DNA from: Euryarchaeota archaeon UBA433
GTDB taxonomy: Archaea; Thermoplasmatota; Poseidoniia; Poseidoniales; Poseidoniaceae
Direction of reading: 5' to 3'
Assembly (NCBI GenBank): GCA_002495535.1
Contig: DAFX01000078.1
Coordinates: 1 to 15,340 of the forward strand
DNA length: 15,340 bases
The translations under genes were made by a program, and so were the position numbers. Below are positions 1-9,481 of this stretch, in pieces. The notes beneath the pieces are model-generated. The model saw only the letters and a list, made by a program, of their open reading frames with translations, had not been told where the DNA came from and made no database searches. Position 1 is the stretch's first letter. Each line of letters begins with the position of its first letter.

Positions 1-64
1 TCCTAGAAAAAACACCGTGTTCCTCAAAAACCCTCGACTGTACTGGTAAAGAAGAGGCCGAACC

Positions 65-3000
65 ATGAGCGAAGAATCACCTGCCATAACCCTCGAGGTG
101 CAGCCAGTTTCTGGCCACTTTCCAGGATGGTTGCGTGAGGCCTTCCTCAACGGTAAAGCCGACGGAATCTTGGTGATCTACCCGAGTGAATCATCCCGTC
201 GCCAAGGTCTCGAATTGCTTGCCAGCCACGGCCTTTCAGCGGATACAACGCACCACCTCACCCTTGATCGTCTCGTTGATCTCGTTCATTTAGATCTCAA
301 ATTACCGCGCAAGCTCCAAGACGGGCCGGGGTTGTTCAGCGTTGTTCACGCTCTTTCGAAGACCCAAGCCGAAAACAACGGTTTCCCTCTCCTTTTCGCC
401 CCGTCCAAACAACGTCGTGTTTGGCAACCCCGCAATACAGAGCGACTGGCTACGCTTCATCGCACGCTCATGCAACTCGATCATCCTTGGTCTTGGGATG
501 AAGACCCAGGTGCGCGAGAATACGACCGCATCTTGCGCAAAGTTGGTCAACTCTTGGAGGGAACGCACCCCGCTTTGGTCGAGAAAACGGCATGTGAGGC
601 ATTGAAAGCCGGTCCAACCCCCTTCACCCTCAACGATGTTGATGGCGTCCTCATGCTCGACACCGCACCAGATTACACTGAATCACAAATGAGTTTTCTG
701 CGGACAATCGCGCTTCATCGACCCGTACATCATCTCTGCAACCCCGGTTCGTTTAGACTCGGGTTTCATGGGGCGTACATCGATGATGTGCCTTACGTCA
801 CGCAAGAAACCCTCCCATCCTGGCTTCCACCGCACGACGTCCTCACTCCAAAAGAGGCGGAACAAACTGCAACAAAACCGCCGAATTTGCACAGGGTTCA
901 ACTCCATCAAAGGGCTCACGCCTTTGAGGCGGCAGTCGACCTCCTTCGAAATTACAAAGCGTCGAACCAAGGCAGTGTGTTGGTGATTGACGGGCTTGCA
1001 GATTCAAATGAAGAACGCTGGCGTTCTCGACTGACAGACCTCGGAATACATCTGGGACGTGGGACTGCACCCCTCAATACGGCCCCAGGGATCAACCACC
1101 TCATTCGTATGCTTCGATTGGGGACAGGTTCTGAAGCATGGGCTATGGCTCAACTCAGGGGCCTTATGTCTCACAAGGCTCTGCCGATCATCAACGGAAC
1201 AGTCGCCCATGCCGCCCATCCAACCAAGGAAGATTGGGTACCCAGGCCCCATTCTGAAGTCCTTGAAAACCTCTCAAGAAGTTTCCACGTAAGGGGCGGG
1301 CCAGGGGCTCTTTCGCGATGGGTTCGAACGCTGCGGAACGCCCGACCTCAACTTGGCCGCGAGTCTGAACAAGCGCTCCAGGCTCTGGAAGAAACACAGT
1401 GGTGGTTGCAATGCGTTGCTCACCTTTGGGCGCCATTCATTGAAGGCGATGATCGTGGTGTTCTCAATCAACGTTTGATTGGATGCAGCACAGGCGAATC
1501 ACTTCCTCTGCCAGCGGTTCTTGAGAGCGGCAGCTCATGGTTCAATCATGTGCTTGCTAACCTTGATTGGGAACAATTAGCTGGACGCGATGGAATCTAT
1601 GACCCAACATTACCAGCCTTACAACTCCTCATCGAAGCCAACGGGAAAAGCGGTGAAATGCTCGACAAGGCCGGGTTGAAAACCCCGACATCGGGGATCC
1701 TGTTTATCGAACACATTGAACGATTGGCTGCAGGGGTCAACTTCCCGAGCGAACGAACATCGAGCCGAGATGTCCAGGTTCTCACGCCTGAAAACGCACA
1801 TGGCGTGCATGCAGACCTCGTGCTTATGGTCGGCATGGATGTGGATTCATGGTCAATGAAAATGCCTAAGATCCCCTGGCTTGATCCTCCAACCAAACTG
1901 AAATTGGGCATGCTTCACACCGACCTTGCCGTCCGAAAAGGCCGCCATCACCTTCGTCATCTGTTCAATGCTGCCCCCTGTGTGGTGGTGTTTGACAGCA
2001 CCCTCGAAGAAGGCGGTGGGCCCGCAGCACCTCTTGCAGAATGGTTGAATGACGCACAACGAACGGGAGAATACATCCAGTTCCAAGGCGCTCCAGAGTT
2101 CCTCCCCGAGCATTCAATTGCTGGCGAGGATGCGCATCGTGCTTGGCAGTACGACCCAACGACTCCAGAACACCAGTGGCTCACTCCTCGACCTTTCACA
2201 ATGGAAGTGGTCGATGGTTCAGTCATGGGTATACGCTCAGGGCACAGAAGTCGAGACAATCGCCAAAGGACCGGCCTTGGTTTGAGAGGAAATGGTGAGG
2301 AAAGGGGGCGCCTCAATGCTCCACATGCTGTCGCAATGGCGCACGAATCATCAATCACCAATGATAGAATTCAACGCCAACCTACGTTTACTGAGTTAGA
2401 AGACAATGAGTACATGCCATGGGCGGTGAGAAATCAGATTGCCACCACCGATTTGTTCATCCTTGACCCCACTTTCAATCAAGCCAAGATTGGCAGCCGC
2501 GAACAAGTGACATGGCCCCATCTTGGTATGCGTAAAAGCGCTCGAATACGAGGCGTTTCAATCGATCCACGCCCCCTCCCGCCCCCTCATCTTCCGAAAG
2601 GGGCTTTGCTTGATGTGCTCGGGGTCAAAACCAAGGGCGTCAACCGCAAGGTCTGGTCGGCAAGCCGCATCCAGCCTTGGCTGACTTGCCCAAGGCAGGC
2701 ATGGGCCACGGGTCACTTGAAAGCAGAGGCACAAGAAGAGGAAAGTGAAGACCTTGATCATCGAATTCGCGGCCAAATAATTCACGATGCAGAAGCAGCT
2801 CTTTTGAGCGCCCACCAGGTGCCGGTCGGCAGTCATGCTTTGTCGGAATCCTACCCCCTTCATCAGGGCATCAATCCAACCCCGGCATCCGGTTGGTCTT
2901 CAATTTTAATTCACTTGGAAGAATCAGTGCCATGGCTGAAACGTAATGACGCCATTGCAGCCCATCGGTGCAGAGATTTAATCGGTGTTGGACCATCACA

Positions 3001-3796
3001 ATGGCGCGCTCATTTGGAGGGGGAATTCGAACTCCCAATTGGAGGTCGAATCGGCCGAATGCTTGTTGCTGATTACGGGTTGAGGAATGCGGCCCCCATT
3101 GCTTGTGAATGGCCAGTTGCAACTTCGGGGGCCACTTCCGTTGAATTGGATGCGACCAACGACTTGGGCCAACCCTCACCGTTCAAAATCCGAGGCAATA
3201 TCGACCGAGTGGATGAACTCAAACTCGCCCCCAATATGGTGGAAAAGGCGATTCAAGACGGTCTTCTTACTTTGGAGGGTGAACCGGCAATCACCAATTT
3301 GCGCCAACCCTCCAAACAGGGGCCTGCAAAACGATTTGTGATCATACGGGATTTGAAAACAGTCAACGGGCCCAAGGTAAAACAAACTGGAGAGCGCCAC
3401 CTGAAGGCGTTGTTCAATGAAGTCCAATTGGGGCTTTATGCCCGGGCGTGGGAACTGGCCCATCCAGGCGATCGAGTGGTAGGGGTGAGCGTTGTTGAAG
3501 TGGGTGAATTTACAACCCATTATGTAGAACTGGATCCAGAAATCACGCCCTATCTTGAGGGGGTTGAACTTGGAGAGAGAACCGACGTTACCTCGGCACA
3601 ATTCCGTTTTGTTGACGATTCAGATTATGAGAGCAATGGATTCAGAGCATGGATTGCCGAACGCCTGCAAACAGCTCGCAGAGCCGTGGATACCGCAGAA
3701 GCGGGACTTGTCCATCCGGTGCCAAGTAGCTCCTGTTCTTTTTGTAAGGTCAGGTCAATCTGCCCTTCTTCGGTTCTTGGAGGTGAAGCACGATGA
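65..3796 (+). CDS. AddB-like subunit: inactive helicase plus PD-(D/E)XK nuclease with Fe-S cysteines
   Basis: This 1243-residue protein looks like the AddB half of an AddAB/RecBCD-type complex that unwinds and trims double-strand DNA ends for recombination. The C-terminal third is a RecB-family nuclease. A conserved SASRIQPWLTCPRQAW segment lies at 865-880 (C875). GQIIHD at 903-908 supplies the motif I histidine (H907), GNIDRVDE at 1044-1051 the metal-binding aspartate (D1047), RDLKT the D-x-K pair (D1096, K1098), and QLGLY begins at 1121. C1224, C1227 and C1233 (CX2CX5C) with C875 match the 4Fe-4S arrangement known from AddB. The N-terminal part has no Walker A; ILVIYPSESSRRQG near 35-48 sits where one would be. 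The segment ADLVLMVGMDVDSW near 583-596 recalls the decayed helicase motif of AddB. Nuclease activity is therefore likely and ATPase activity unlikely. The start has only a weak upstream AGAGG. The stop overlaps the next start (ATGA). Assignment to the broad family is firm; the exact subfamily is not. Confidence 0.85.
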   Translation: MSEESPAITLEVQPVSGHFPGWLREAFLNGKADGILVIYPSESSRRQGLELLASHGLSADTTHHLTLDRLVDLVHLDLKLPRKLQDGPGLFSVVHALSKTQAENNGFPLLFAPSKQRRVWQPRNTERLATLHRTLMQLDHPWSWDEDPGAREYDRILRKVGQLLEGTHPALVEKTACEALKAGPTPFTLNDVDGVLMLDTAPDYTESQMSFLRTIALHRPVHHLCNPGSFRLGFHGAYIDDVPYVTQETLPSWLPPHDVLTPKEAEQTATKPPNLHRVQLHQRAHAFEAAVDLLRNYKASNQGSVLVIDGLADSNEERWRSRLTDLGIHLGRGTAPLNTAPGINHLIRMLRLGTGSEAWAMAQLRGLMSHKALPIINGTVAHAAHPTKEDWVPRPHSEVLENLSRSFHVRGGPGALSRWVRTLRNARPQLGRESEQALQALEETQWWLQCVAHLWAPFIEGDDRGVLNQRLIGCSTGESLPLPAVLESGSSWFNHVLANLDWEQLAGRDGIYDPTLPALQLLIEANGKSGEMLDKAGLKTPTSGILFIEHIERLAAGVNFPSERTSSRDVQVLTPENAHGVHADLVLMVGMDVDSWSMKMPKIPWLDPPTKLKLGMLHTDLAVRKGRHHLRHLFNAAPCVVVFDSTLEEGGGPAAPLAEWLNDAQRTGEYIQFQGAPEFLPEHSIAGEDAHRAWQYDPTTPEHQWLTPRPFTMEVVDGSVMGIRSGHRSRDNRQRTGLGLRGNGEERGRLNAPHAVAMAHESSITNDRIQRQPTFTELEDNEYMPWAVRNQIATTDLFILDPTFNQAKIGSREQVTWPHLGMRKSARIRGVSIDPRPLPPPHLPKGALLDVLGVKTKGVNRKVWSASRIQPWLTCPRQAWATGHLKAEAQEEESEDLDHRIRGQIIHDAEAALLSAHQVPVGSHALSESYPLHQGINPTPASGWSSILIHLEESVPWLKRNDAIAAHRCRDLIGVGPSQWRAHLEGEFELPIGGRIGRMLVADYGLRNAAPIACEWPVATSGATSVELDATNDLGQPSPFKIRGNIDRVDELKLAPNMVEKAIQDGLLTLEGEPAITNLRQPSKQGPAKRFVIIRDLKTVNGPKVKQTGERHLKALFNEVQLGLYARAWELAHPGDRVVGVSVVEVGEFTTHYVELDPEITPYLEGVELGERTDVTSAQFRFVDDSDYESNGFRAWIAERLQTARRAVDTAEAGLVHPVPSSSCSFCKVRSICPSSVLGGEAR
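3779..3786 (+). promoter_or_regulatory. Strong Shine-Dalgarno at the ATGA overlap
   Basis: GGAGGTGA lies six bases before the ATG at 3793, inside the last codons of the AddB-like gene. The ATG shares its bases with the upstream TGA stop (ATGA overlap). This fixes the start of the helicase gene and indicates translational coupling of the two subunits, as expected for partners needed in equal amounts. Confidence 0.75.
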
Positions 3797-6700
3797 GCAA
3801 CAATCGAATCCCATTCAATCAAAGTCAGCGGTTGGGACTGGATATTGATCGCCACATCGCTCTTGACGCCGGTGCTGGCACCGGGAAAACTACGGTGATG
3901 GCAGAACGGTATGTGCAACACCTCCTTTCAGCTATGCAACGCTCTACATTGGTTTTACCCAACGGGCCGAGAGAGCCTTTGAGTGGCCACGGCTCCTTGC
4001 GAGCACCTGCTCGAGAGCGGACAGACCGAAAGGAGTGGAAGGGGTTGCTTCCAAGCGAAGTTGTAGCGATCACATTCACCAAAAAAGCCGCTTCAGAGTT
4101 GAAGGCTCGAATCCGTGCAAGGGTCGCAGCGACCCGAAAATCACAGGTTACATCGGATGATTACGTGGGAATTTTCGACCCTAGAATCAAATCAGACGCA
4201 GACATTGAGATGCTGCTATCATCCCTAGATGAGGCCCCGATCTCGACCATTGACGCCTTCCTTTCTCAGTTGCTAAGCCCCCATCTCGATTTGGTTGCAG
4301 TTCATCCAAGCAAAGAACAGATTGCGACCGAACGAGCACCCCTTCTCATTGAGGAAGCGCTTCATTCTGCGTGGCGAATACGAACGGTGGGGGACGCCCA
4401 AGAAGCGGGTGTGCTCGGTTATGTGAATTCATTCATCGAAGCAAGAAACAGACTTACTGTGGCCTTAGGCGGCCAACAGCAAGCCTCAGTAGTGTTGTCG
4501 GGAATGCTCAACAAATCCCTGTTTGTCGAAGAGGCAAAGAGGGCCATTGAAACACGGGCGGCGCGATTAGGGGCGCCCCTTTCAGAAGATTCGGAATTAC
4601 CCGAACCACTCTTTTTGGAAATGTTTACTCAAACTATTGAGGAACATATCGACGACTTCGCACTGGAACTCCATGGCTTGCTTAATCAGTATGTGGATTT
4701 GTACCTTGACCACGCCCAAGGGTACGTCACACCGGCACAAGCCGCTGCCGAGACCGAGCAAACACGATTCAACCACCTCATGCACATGGCCCGCTATGGG
4801 TTTGAAGAAGACCCGATTGTCCGCACCCAGTGGGTTTGGGGCGTCGCTATTGCATCAGCAGGCTCCATCAAAAGCGATGGGACCGATACGAATTTTTTCC
4901 CAAAGGGGTCGCTTCCTCCCGCTCGAAAAACCGGCTGGCACGCAGGTTTGCTGACGAAAACCAAAGCGGTGGGCATTTCTAAATCTGAAAAAGAAACCAT
5001 ATCTGCAGCGGCTCAGGGACTCGGCTCGGCCATGTCAGCACTCCTCAATTCTGAGCGAGGACGTTTGATCACACTGATGGGTCGATGCTCAACGCTCGTC
5101 TCACCTCGAATCGATTCGCCCTACATCGCAGCGGATTCAACTCATGATTTGTTCGAACTCGAAGTGGACTTTCCAGAGGAAATACCTCCCGCTTCAGGCA
5201 TGAGGGTTGGTTCATCCCTCCAATCGAGGATCATGCTCGATTTACTGCGGGTTCACGAGGCTTGCAAAGATATTTTGACGCAATTAAAAGCCCAAGAAGG
5301 CGTCCATGATTTCGCTGACATTCAGAATATGGCGGCAGATCTTTTGCTGGCTCGTTGCCCTGATATGGTGCGTTATGATTACCCACCAAGCGTTGTCAGC
5401 GCCCTTGATGACCTCGGGCAAGAGCCTTGGACAGACCACCACATCTCGAGGGCACTCACGCTGGCTGGAGACGATGAAGCCTGTGTCCTTGATTTGCAAC
5501 GCAGATTCTACACGTTGCAAGTGCTCCGACGCCAATTCCGCGCCTTCATCATCGATGAATACCAAGATACGAACCCAGCACATTTCCGTCTCCTTGCTCG
5601 CCTATGGGGCCATCGTGCACTGGAACACGATGAACCGGATCGCCCGCTTGGCCCTTGGGACCCAACGGTGTGCATTGTTGGCGATATGAAACAAAGCATC
5701 TACAGGTTCCGTCAGGCCGAAGTTTCGGTGATGAGGCGTGCCGTAGCCGCCATCAAAATGGCCAACGAGATCGAATTGCTCGAAGACAGATGGCCCGAAG
5801 GTCTTCGAAGAGAAGGTCACGGAAGAGACCCTCGTCCAATCGGGGCGGGCGGTGAAACATCAGCTTTCATCGCAGCCAATTCCCTTTCATCTGAAAAAGC
5901 GGTCTCCCAGGAATGGGAGCATGTGAGCTTAGGGGATGGATTAGAAGCCTATGCGCCAGAATTCTCAGGCGATGAACGACAGGCCGATCGCGGATTGGGA
6001 CTCATTGATCTGACCAGCAACTATCGAACCAAACCATCACTGGTCCACACAATGAACGGCATTTTCCGTGATGTCTTTGCCTCTCGCCACCACCTCTTGC
6101 CGGGGGATTGGCATGCATCGGCACAGGACTTAGTACCAGAGCGGGATGAAGGAGATGCTGCTGGAATTCTTGAATGGCTTATGCCTTTGACCAGCGAAGG
6201 AGGGGAACGCTCTACAGACCTCATGGTGCCCGTAGACGCGTTTGCCAATCCCAAATCAAACCCCGTTCATCTCGAACACGAGTTGATTGCAGCACGTCTT
6301 TCAGCTCTTCTCGAAGGTCGAGAAACACGAGTATGGAGCGCAACCAATTCGGCTTATGTGCCCATAGAAGAACACCACCAAACAATCGGTCCATCGGATG
6401 TTATGATCCTCGTGCATTCAAGAACACATGTTCCAGATTTAATCCGCCGTTTGCAATCACGAGGCATTCCTGTCGTTGCCGACCGGCAAGGCGCACTGCT
6501 TGCCCGTCCAATCGTTCAGCCACTTATGGCGGCTTTGGATTTGATTGCGAACCCTACGTCTCGTGCGGGCGTCCTTGGCTTGGCTCGCTCCCCTGTGCTC
6601 GGTTTCACCGATTCACAAATTCAAACATTGATGGAAACAACACCTGCTGGAGATTGGTGGAGCCACATGCAAAACCATGCCCCAACCCCCTCTGTCGCCG

Positions 6701-8784
6701 CTTTGCTCGATCATATTGGGTCGTTAGTACGAAGGGGTGCACTGTACGACATCATTGACGCAATCCTCGACCATTCTGATTTGCTGGTTGCCTTCCCAGA
6801 CGATTCGGAGCGTCAAAACGCTGAAGCATGGTTTGCTCTGATTGCCTCGATTGGCAATGATCTCGGTCACGAAGCCGCTGCCATTCATGCCCGGCTGTGT
6901 GAATTACAAGGGCTCGGGAATAAGGGCCCACCAACGACCAATGTCCCTGCTGGGGGTGCCGTTCGAATCATGACCGTACATAATGCGAAAGGGCTTGAAG
7001 CAGACGTTGTTTTCCTCGCCGGTTTATTCAAAGCTGGATCCAAAGACACTGTTCTTAACACCAAAGAAAACGTCTTGGTCACCCCACAAATTATTGCTGG
7101 GAGAATTAACCCATGGCGTTCAATTGCTCGTCCACAAGATGGGTTGTGGGAATTCACGCTCGCCCTCGACAAGGCTCAAACACAAGCCGAACGGCGCCGC
7201 TCGTTCTATGTGGCACTGACTCGCGCACGCAACAGACTGATCTTAGTCGGTTCATACTCCAATCTTAGGATGCCTTCCTCGACCGGCCATCTCGAGGTCA
7301 AGACCAAAGCCTCCAAGAGCACAATGGGGGGGATGTGGCTTGAAGGTTTGCGCAATCTTGCCTATGAAAGCCGAGATGAAACTTCACCTTGGTTGGTGGA
7401 GGGGGATTTGGAACATACCCGTCTTCGTCCTTACGGCGACAGAACCCTCTCATTGGACCCCTGCGCACTTATGGAGCAGGCAGGTCTTGGCGACGAAGCC
7501 GTACCTTCGATTCGAATCTACCACCATCCAGATTGTTTTGGAGCAGCAACACTCCCCACGCCTTTGTCAACCTGGCAAACAATCGAGTCAAAGGTTGTAG
7601 GGGGTGCAGAAGAGCCCGAGTTCAACCTCCCCGTGCTGGAATTGAATGAATCAGTTCGGATGACAGCCCACGGCCTTGATACCAGCAGAAACTGTCGCCG
7701 ACGCCACTGGTTAAGCGAAGTGAAGGGTTGGGTTCCAGAACGCTTCAATTTGTTCATTGATCAAAAGCAATCCACGAAAATAGCACCCCGTTTCCCCCCG
7801 GCGACAGTGTTCGGTACCATGATGCACCGTTTGGTGGAATTGGGGCTTTCCAATCCCTCGAAATCCACACTACCACATTCAACAATTCTGCCGATTTCAT
7901 GGCAATTTGAGGGTGAAGACCGGCTTGATGATGACGCCACAATAGATGCTGTCCTCGCCGAAGAAGGCCTCTCTCGAAGCGAACACGGTGAAGATATCCA
8001 CCTCGCAAAACGAACTGCCGAACGATTGGCCCATTTGGGCCGCTTGGTCCGAGAGGGCTTGCTCGGACGGTTGGCAGATGGGGAAGTTCACAATGGCTTC
8101 CAAGTCGAGGGCCTTCGAACGGAACTGCCGTTTTACCACCGCCATCCAGTTTCAACTGCAGGATTGGTTCGGACAAAGTTCGATGTGTCTGGGCCAATCC
8201 AGACTTCTGCTTTAGAGCACCTAAATTTGGTGTTCGATGGCCGGGCAGACCTCGTCTTGGCCCTCCGTGATGAGCAGGACAAAGGATACTTGCAAATTGT
8301 CGATTTGAAAACTCGAGGATGCAGGGATGGGTTCAATGTTCACGATTCAGAAAAGGGCACCCCGCTGCAACGGGTGAAAGGGGATGTCTTGGACCCAACC
8401 GCCTCAACGGATGCCGAAAAGGAATTGTTGCACGAGCACCGCCTCCAACTGACATTGTACTCTCTTGCCCTCGAAGCGATTGAGTTGCAAAAGCCCAAAG
8501 AACTGCAACGTGAAATTTTACCTCCAGCCCTCTTGGTCGGTGCTTCTGGACGTATGATCCAACTATCGAAGGATGCTTTTGCAAAAGCTCGAGAAGATCT
8601 TGAAGAACAGCTGGAGTGGATTGGGCGCCTTGCCGCAGTTCCCGATATGATTGAGGAGCCTGCAAGGCTTTCAGGTGCGGATGAGGCCCACTGCCAAACC
8701 TGCCCGTTCTTTACCGGATCAATTCGGCTTTGTGGTCCTGAGGGAAGTTCACTTGGCTTTACACTTCCAGAACAAGAGAACTAA
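3793..8784 (+). CDS. AddA/RecB-like UvrD-family helicase-nuclease, 1663 aa
   Basis: This is a superfamily 1 (UvrD/Rep-like) DNA helicase fused to a RecB-family nuclease, the presumed motor subunit partnering the preceding AddB-like protein. Helicase motifs appear in order: Walker A GAGTGKTT 27-34 (K32), Ia AITFTKKAASELK 92-104, II IIDEYQDTNP 586-595, III VGDMKQSIYRFRQ 629-641, IV LTSNYRT 740-746, V RIMTVHNAKGLEADVV 1058-1073, and VI RRRSFYVALTRARNRL 1134-1149. The nuclease follows: FGTMMHRLVELG 1340-1351 (H1345), FDGRADLV (D1486), VDLKT (D1504, K1506) and QLTLY 1552-1556. C1301 with C1634, C1637 and C1647 (CX2CX9C) could hold an iron-sulfur cluster, a feature normally found in AddB rather than AddA. 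The protein is much longer than typical AddA (about 1200 residues), with extra sequence between motifs Ia and II and between III and IV. The start is set by GGAGGTGA. The helicase assignment is near certain; the AddA-like role is inferred from context. Confidence 0.9.
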   Translation: MSNNRIPFNQSQRLGLDIDRHIALDAGAGTGKTTVMAERYVQHLLSAMQRSTLVLPNGPREPLSGHGSLRAPARERTDRKEWKGLLPSEVVAITFTKKAASELKARIRARVAATRKSQVTSDDYVGIFDPRIKSDADIEMLLSSLDEAPISTIDAFLSQLLSPHLDLVAVHPSKEQIATERAPLLIEEALHSAWRIRTVGDAQEAGVLGYVNSFIEARNRLTVALGGQQQASVVLSGMLNKSLFVEEAKRAIETRAARLGAPLSEDSELPEPLFLEMFTQTIEEHIDDFALELHGLLNQYVDLYLDHAQGYVTPAQAAAETEQTRFNHLMHMARYGFEEDPIVRTQWVWGVAIASAGSIKSDGTDTNFFPKGSLPPARKTGWHAGLLTKTKAVGISKSEKETISAAAQGLGSAMSALLNSERGRLITLMGRCSTLVSPRIDSPYIAADSTHDLFELEVDFPEEIPPASGMRVGSSLQSRIMLDLLRVHEACKDILTQLKAQEGVHDFADIQNMAADLLLARCPDMVRYDYPPSVVSALDDLGQEPWTDHHISRALTLAGDDEACVLDLQRRFYTLQVLRRQFRAFIIDEYQDTNPAHFRLLARLWGHRALEHDEPDRPLGPWDPTVCIVGDMKQSIYRFRQAEVSVMRRAVAAIKMANEIELLEDRWPEGLRREGHGRDPRPIGAGGETSAFIAANSLSSEKAVSQEWEHVSLGDGLEAYAPEFSGDERQADRGLGLIDLTSNYRTKPSLVHTMNGIFRDVFASRHHLLPGDWHASAQDLVPERDEGDAAGILEWLMPLTSEGGERSTDLMVPVDAFANPKSNPVHLEHELIAARLSALLEGRETRVWSATNSAYVPIEEHHQTIGPSDVMILVHSRTHVPDLIRRLQSRGIPVVADRQGALLARPIVQPLMAALDLIANPTSRAGVLGLARSPVLGFTDSQIQTLMETTPAGDWWSHMQNHAPTPSVAALLDHIGSLVRRGALYDIIDAILDHSDLLVAFPDDSERQNAEAWFALIASIGNDLGHEAAAIHARLCELQGLGNKGPPTTNVPAGGAVRIMTVHNAKGLEADVVFLAGLFKAGSKDTVLNTKENVLVTPQIIAGRINPWRSIARPQDGLWEFTLALDKAQTQAERRRSFYVALTRARNRLILVGSYSNLRMPSSTGHLEVKTKASKSTMGGMWLEGLRNLAYESRDETSPWLVEGDLEHTRLRPYGDRTLSLDPCALMEQAGLGDEAVPSIRIYHHPDCFGAATLPTPLSTWQTIESKVVGGAEEPEFNLPVLELNESVRMTAHGLDTSRNCRRRHWLSEVKGWVPERFNLFIDQKQSTKIAPRFPPATVFGTMMHRLVELGLSNPSKSTLPHSTILPISWQFEGEDRLDDDATIDAVLAEEGLSRSEHGEDIHLAKRTAERLAHLGRLVREGLLGRLADGEVHNGFQVEGLRTELPFYHRHPVSTAGLVRTKFDVSGPIQTSALEHLNLVFDGRADLVLALRDEQDKGYLQIVDLKTRGCRDGFNVHDSEKGTPLQRVKGDVLDPTASTDAEKELLHEHRLQLTLYSLALEAIELQKPKELQREILPPALLVGASGRMIQLSKDAFAKAREDLEEQLEWIGRLAAVPDMIEEPARLSGADEAHCQTCPFFTGSIRLCGPEGSSLGFTLPEQEN

Positions 8785-9434
8785 GCCACTTGCTTTTTCC
8801 CCATCATCACAAGCGTACCGACAAATGAATCGCTCGCCGCTGCACGATGCATGACCACGTCAACGAAACCAGCAGATTCCATCGCTCGGCCCCACTCATC
8901 TTCGCTCATCATTGTCATGTGGACATTAAGGGCAGAGGGCCAACCGTGGCTGTCTTCATTTTCGAGGTAATGGTCGACGCCTGCGACAAGTACACCGCCT
9001 TCATTCAACCACTCATCATGCAACAACTTGAGCATCGAAATTGGATCGGTAAGGTAATACAAGAACTCCATGGAATGGATGAGGTCAAAGCGCTCAGTTG
9101 GTTTCCAACCCGGCAATGTTGCCAGGTGAAACTCACCTTCGCCGAGGGTCCTTGCTTTGTTGATCATGGCCTCAGATCCATCGACACCCACCGCTTTAGC
9201 ACACCCTTCGATTTGTTCTAACGCTCTGCACACCCAACCGTTCCCGCAGCCGACGTCAATGGCAGAAAATGGTGCTTTCATCTGTGCCAATGACATATCG
9301 AGCATTTCGGTCACCGATGCGGCATGACCACGTTCCATGCCCTCGTCCTTGTTCTTCATCGCCCATTCCGAAAACAAGTCAGTTGCGCTTCTTGTGCCCA
9401 TGATTGTCGGGCTGGTTGGCCGTTCCTTGAACAT
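8781..9434 (-). CDS. Class I SAM-dependent methyltransferase
   Basis: This is a Rossmann-fold methyltransferase of the Methyltransf_11/25 type, using S-adenosylmethionine; the substrate cannot be told. With the chosen start it has 217 residues. Motif I is IDVGCGNGW at 59-67, and the acidic residue that binds the ribose of the cofactor is D85 in VGVDGSEAM. RFDLIHSMEFLYYLTD at 115-130 fits the post-motif II/III strand and NEGGVLVAGVDHY at 144-156 the following strand. The frame stays open upstream to an ATG at 9494, but that would run into the divergent peptidase gene. The ATG at 9434 has a GAGGG just upstream and is preferred; an ATG at 9401 (206 residues) is possible. The stop (TAG on this strand) overlaps the helicase gene stop by four bases. 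No partner gene points to a pathway. Confidence 0.82.
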   Translation of the reverse strand: MFKERPTSPTIMGTRSATDLFSEWAMKNKDEGMERGHAASVTEMLDMSLAQMKAPFSAIDVGCGNGWVCRALEQIEGCAKAVGVDGSEAMINKARTLGEGEFHLATLPGWKPTERFDLIHSMEFLYYLTDPISMLKLLHDEWLNEGGVLVAGVDHYLENEDSHGWPSALNVHMTMMSEDEWGRAMESAGFVDVVMHRAAASDSFVGTLVMMGKKQVA

Positions 9435-9481
9435 GTCCCTCAAACGAAAGGCACATGGTTTACCGTTCTTTGGCCAATTCC

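Noticed and set aside
1..64. Sequence before the first gene
   Set aside because: It is too short to assign. A TAG at 4-6 might end an upstream gene, but nothing supports this, and no clear TATA box or terminator is visible.
2657..3796. Cas4-like nuclease signature in the AddB-like C-terminus
   Set aside because: The same cysteine-framed PD-(D/E)XK fold occurs in AddB. There is no CRISPR array or cas gene nearby, and the nuclease is fused to an AddB-like N-terminus.
6174..6758. 194-codon plus-strand frame inside the helicase gene
   Set aside because: It overlaps a region of the helicase that keeps continuous homology in frame. Its product is Cys/Arg-rich, as expected of an out-of-frame translation.
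9470..9477. TTGGCCAA palindrome between the divergent genes
   Set aside because: An eight-base palindrome is expected by chance in 15 kb, and nothing else around it suggests an operator.
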